Origin: Bacillota bacterium | Lineage (GTDB): Bacteria; Bacillota; Syntrophomonadia; Syntrophomonadales; Syntrophomonadaceae | Reading direction: 5' to 3' | Assembly (NCBI GenBank): GCA_017861475.1 | Contig: JAGFXV010000098.1 | Span: 1-6,240 of the forward strand | DNA length: 6,240 nucleotides | Part shown: positions 4,456-6,240 of the stretch, piece by piece | How the letters are laid out: each line of letters begins with the position of its first letter | Position numbering within the stretch: the stretch's first letter is position 1 | Made by a program: the position numbers and the translations under genes | Notes under the pieces: generated by a model | What the model saw: the letters and a program-made list of their open reading frames with translations, nothing else | Databases searched by the model: none | What the model was told of the DNA's origin: nothing

Positions 4456-6078
4456 TTACTCTACTGATATGAAATAGCTGTAGTGGGGTTGACCTCCAAA
4501 ATGCATTTCCACTTCGCATTGCGGATAAATTTCCATGATTTTTTCCTGAAATGCTTTAGCTTCAGCTTCCTTCAGACCGTTGCCATATAAAAACGTGATC
4601 AACTCACTGTCCTCATGGATCATTTCCTGTAACAAAGCCAGCACTACTTCTTCTTCACTGTTTCCTTTGTTGCTGATCTTGCCGTTGATCAAACCGATCA
4701 CATTGCCGGCTTCAATATCCAGGCCGCTTACCCCGGAATCCCTCACGGCATGGGTCACCTCGGCATAGGTTATCTTTTGCATTTCATCCTGCATGGCAGT
4801 CATAATTTCCTGCAGTTCTCCATCAGGATCATAAGCAATAAGTGCAGCGATCGCTTCCATAACCGAACGGGTCGGTAAGATAGCCACTTGTTTGTCACAT
4901 AATTCTTTCACTTGTTCCGCAGCCATAATTATGTTTTTATTATTCGGCAAAATGATTACATTCGGTGCAGGAACATCTTTGCAGGCATTCAGCAAGTCCT
5001 CGGTGCTTGGATTCATACTTTGTCCGCCCTGAACAACAGAATCAACGCCCAGACTTTCCAGTATGCTGATTATGCCGTCACCAGCTCCGACAGCCACCAG
5101 CCCGATTTTTTTACTGAAAGCCGGTTTACTGTATTGTTCCAAATTATTGCGATTTTCATGGACCTCTTCCAGCATATTGTTTATTTTAATATCACTTAAC
5201 TGTCCGAATTGGAGAGCGGTCTCCAGAACCTTGCCGGGATGATTGGAATGAATGTGCACCTTCACGATCTCTTCTTCACCGACCACCAACATGGAATCAC
5301 CCAAAGGGCGAAGATGGTCCTTAATATCTTCCGGTTGTAAATTTTCTCCTTTGATCAGCATTTCGGTACAGTACTGAAAATCAAGTACAATATCATCCCT
5401 GATTTTTTCCTGACGAGCGGAAACAGCCTTTTCCTTGTAACTGTCCAGTTGTATTTCTTTATCGGCTGCCAGGCCCTCTATCACGCCCTCCAGGAAAAAC
5501 AACAAACCGCGTCCACCGGCGTCAACTACACCCGCTTCTCTAAGGATGGGCAGCATGGAAGGCGTTTTCTCAAGGGTACGATAACCTTCCTGAACCCCGG
5601 CTAGAAGAACCGCCAAAATATCAGACTCGGACTGGGCTTCCCGTTCACAAGCCTTGGATATCTCACGAATGACAGTTAAAATGGTCCCCTCAACCGGTTT
5701 CATGACCGCTTTATAAGAAGTATCTGCTCCGGAGCGCAGGGCTGCCGCGAGATCAACTGCATTCGCCACTTCTTTGCCATCCAGAACTTTGGCAAAACCC
5801 CTGAATATTTGCGATAGAATGACCCCGGAATTGCCGCGGGCCCCCATAAGGGATCCCATGGAAATGGCTTTGGCTGCCTTCCCCAGAGATTCTGAATTAT
5901 TTTTCTCTCCTTCTTTGACCGCCGACAAAAGAGTTAAATACATATTCGTCCCGGTATCACCATCTGGTACCGGGAATACATTCAGTTGGTCGACCTCGTC
6001 ACGATTATGTTCCAATCTGATGCAGCCCGCCTTGATACTTCGCACCAGATCGTATCCCGTAATACTAAGCAAGCTCAA
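4456..6078 (-). CDS. fakA: fatty acid kinase ATP-binding subunit FakA (DAK2-domain protein, YloV)
   Basis: FakA phosphorylates fatty acids held by a FakB partner, giving acyl-phosphate for phospholipid synthesis from exogenous fatty acids. The 540 residues match the family's length (548 in S. aureus). The N-terminal DAK2/DhaL-like kinase domain (about 1-205) has the Mg-ATP motif VPDGDTGTN (37-45; D39 and D41) and GSLMGARGNSGVILSQ (75-90). The middle domain keeps C237 in YCTEM and H275/H277 in VHIHSNHPG, matching the zinc ligands described for S. aureus FakA. The C-terminal domain has GGQSMNPSTEDLL (351-363), ILPNNKNI (376-383) and the family-typical end GGQPHYSYFISVE. The start is TTG at 6078-6076, nine bases after GGAGG. 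It lies 16 nt after the Asp23-family gene, as yloU-yloV do in B. subtilis. No fakB is in the window. Confidence 0.95.
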   Translation of the reverse strand: MSLLSITGYDLVRSIKAGCIRLEHNRDEVDQLNVFPVPDGDTGTNMYLTLLSAVKEGEKNNSESLGKAAKAISMGSLMGARGNSGVILSQIFRGFAKVLDGKEVANAVDLAAALRSGADTSYKAVMKPVEGTILTVIREISKACEREAQSESDILAVLLAGVQEGYRTLEKTPSMLPILREAGVVDAGGRGLLFFLEGVIEGLAADKEIQLDSYKEKAVSARQEKIRDDIVLDFQYCTEMLIKGENLQPEDIKDHLRPLGDSMLVVGEEEIVKVHIHSNHPGKVLETALQFGQLSDIKINNMLEEVHENRNNLEQYSKPAFSKKIGLVAVGAGDGIISILESLGVDSVVQGGQSMNPSTEDLLNACKDVPAPNVIILPNNKNIIMAAEQVKELCDKQVAILPTRSVMEAIAALIAYDPDGELQEIMTAMQDEMQKITYAEVTHAVRDSGVSGLDIEAGNVIGLINGKISNKGNSEEEVVLALLQEMIHEDSELITFLYGNGLKEAEAKAFQEKIMEIYPQCEVEMHFGGQPHYSYFISVE

Positions 6079-6094
6079 ACTGTTTATCCTCCCA

Positions 6095-6240
6095 TTACAT
6101 ATCTTTAATTACTTTGATGCCTTCTACATTTACATTTACTTTTTCAACCGGGATGCCTGCCCCGTTTTCCAGAACATAAGCTACCTTCTGCATGACACTC
6201 AAGGCTACTTCAGATATCTTTATGCCATAACCGATAATAA
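6095..6240 (-). CDS. yloU: Asp23/Gls24-family protein (YloU-like), 5'-truncated by the window edge
   Basis: Only the last 47 residues are in the window. They contain GYGIKISEVALSVMQKVAYV, then a Gly-containing turn (ENGAGIPVEK), then the strand VNVNVEGIKVI, and end in KDM before TAA at 6097-6095. This order (G…I.eVa…Q..V, GIPV..VNV.VeG) is the conserved core of the Asp23/Gls24 (DUF322) family, whose members are linked to envelope stress or membrane association. The biochemical role of YloU is not settled. The gene sits 16 nt upstream of fakA on the same strand, the yloU–yloV arrangement of Bacillus and other Firmicutes, so the two are probably co-transcribed. The assignment to yloU rests on this family match plus neighbourhood. 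Confidence 0.88.
   Translation of the reverse strand, partial: IIGYGIKISEVALSVMQKVAYVLENGAGIPVEKVNVNVEGIKVIKDM

Noticed and set aside
1..6240. Mobile elements, CRISPR arrays, tRNA or rRNA genes
   Set aside because: No transposase or integrase motifs, no regularly spaced direct repeats, and no cloverleaf or rRNA-like sequence were seen on either strand.

Overview
The window comes from an endospore-forming Firmicute of moderate GC content. It carries the germination protease gpr, an α/β-type small acid-soluble spore protein (SASP) gene, and several promoter-like sites that fit the forespore σF/σG pattern. The gene order Asp23/YloU – fakA (YloV) – recG … rsmD is a Firmicutes housekeeping layout. 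The SASP sequence (GYNGDLTS…AGSIGGQMVK) looks more like Clostridia or Negativicutes than Bacillus. I cannot name the genus.

Layout on the minus strand, read right to left. The end of an Asp23/Gls24-family gene (6240–6095) is followed after 16 nt by fakA, the ATP-binding fatty acid kinase subunit (6078–4456, TTG start). A 94-nt gap containing a long RNA hairpin leads to recG (4361–2319), which ends in a strong intrinsic terminator (2240–2206). Two spore genes follow: an unlisted 44-codon SASP-like gene (2179–2045) and a 67-residue SASP gene (1972–1769). At the far left, rsmD starts with TTG at 360 and runs off the window.

Layout on the plus strand. gpr (720–1679) converges on the SASP gene, and the two share a bidirectional terminator (1710–1740). 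Upstream of gpr, between it and the divergent rsmD, is a 359-nt non-coding interval. I read it as holding a small RNA gene (about 490–582): a σF/σG-like promoter, a 5' hairpin, two copies of a pyrimidine-rich CUCCCCAA motif in a mostly unpaired stretch, and a terminator with a GCAA loop. It resembles in position and style the sporulation sRNA CsfG, known next to ylbH (= rsmD) in Bacillus subtilis. A separate σG-like promoter lies just before gpr.

How the genes fit together. SASPs coat and protect spore DNA; GPR is made as a zymogen in the forespore and cleaves SASPs at germination. Protease, substrate, a putative half-length substrate and a putative forespore sRNA thus form a compact sporulation block inserted between recG and rsmD. 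The best candidates for something undescribed are the 44-residue half-SASP, which keeps the GPR cleavage segment but lacks the C-terminal half of the family, and the sRNA. Promoter, sRNA and RNA-structure calls come from reading by eye, with no folding or database search.
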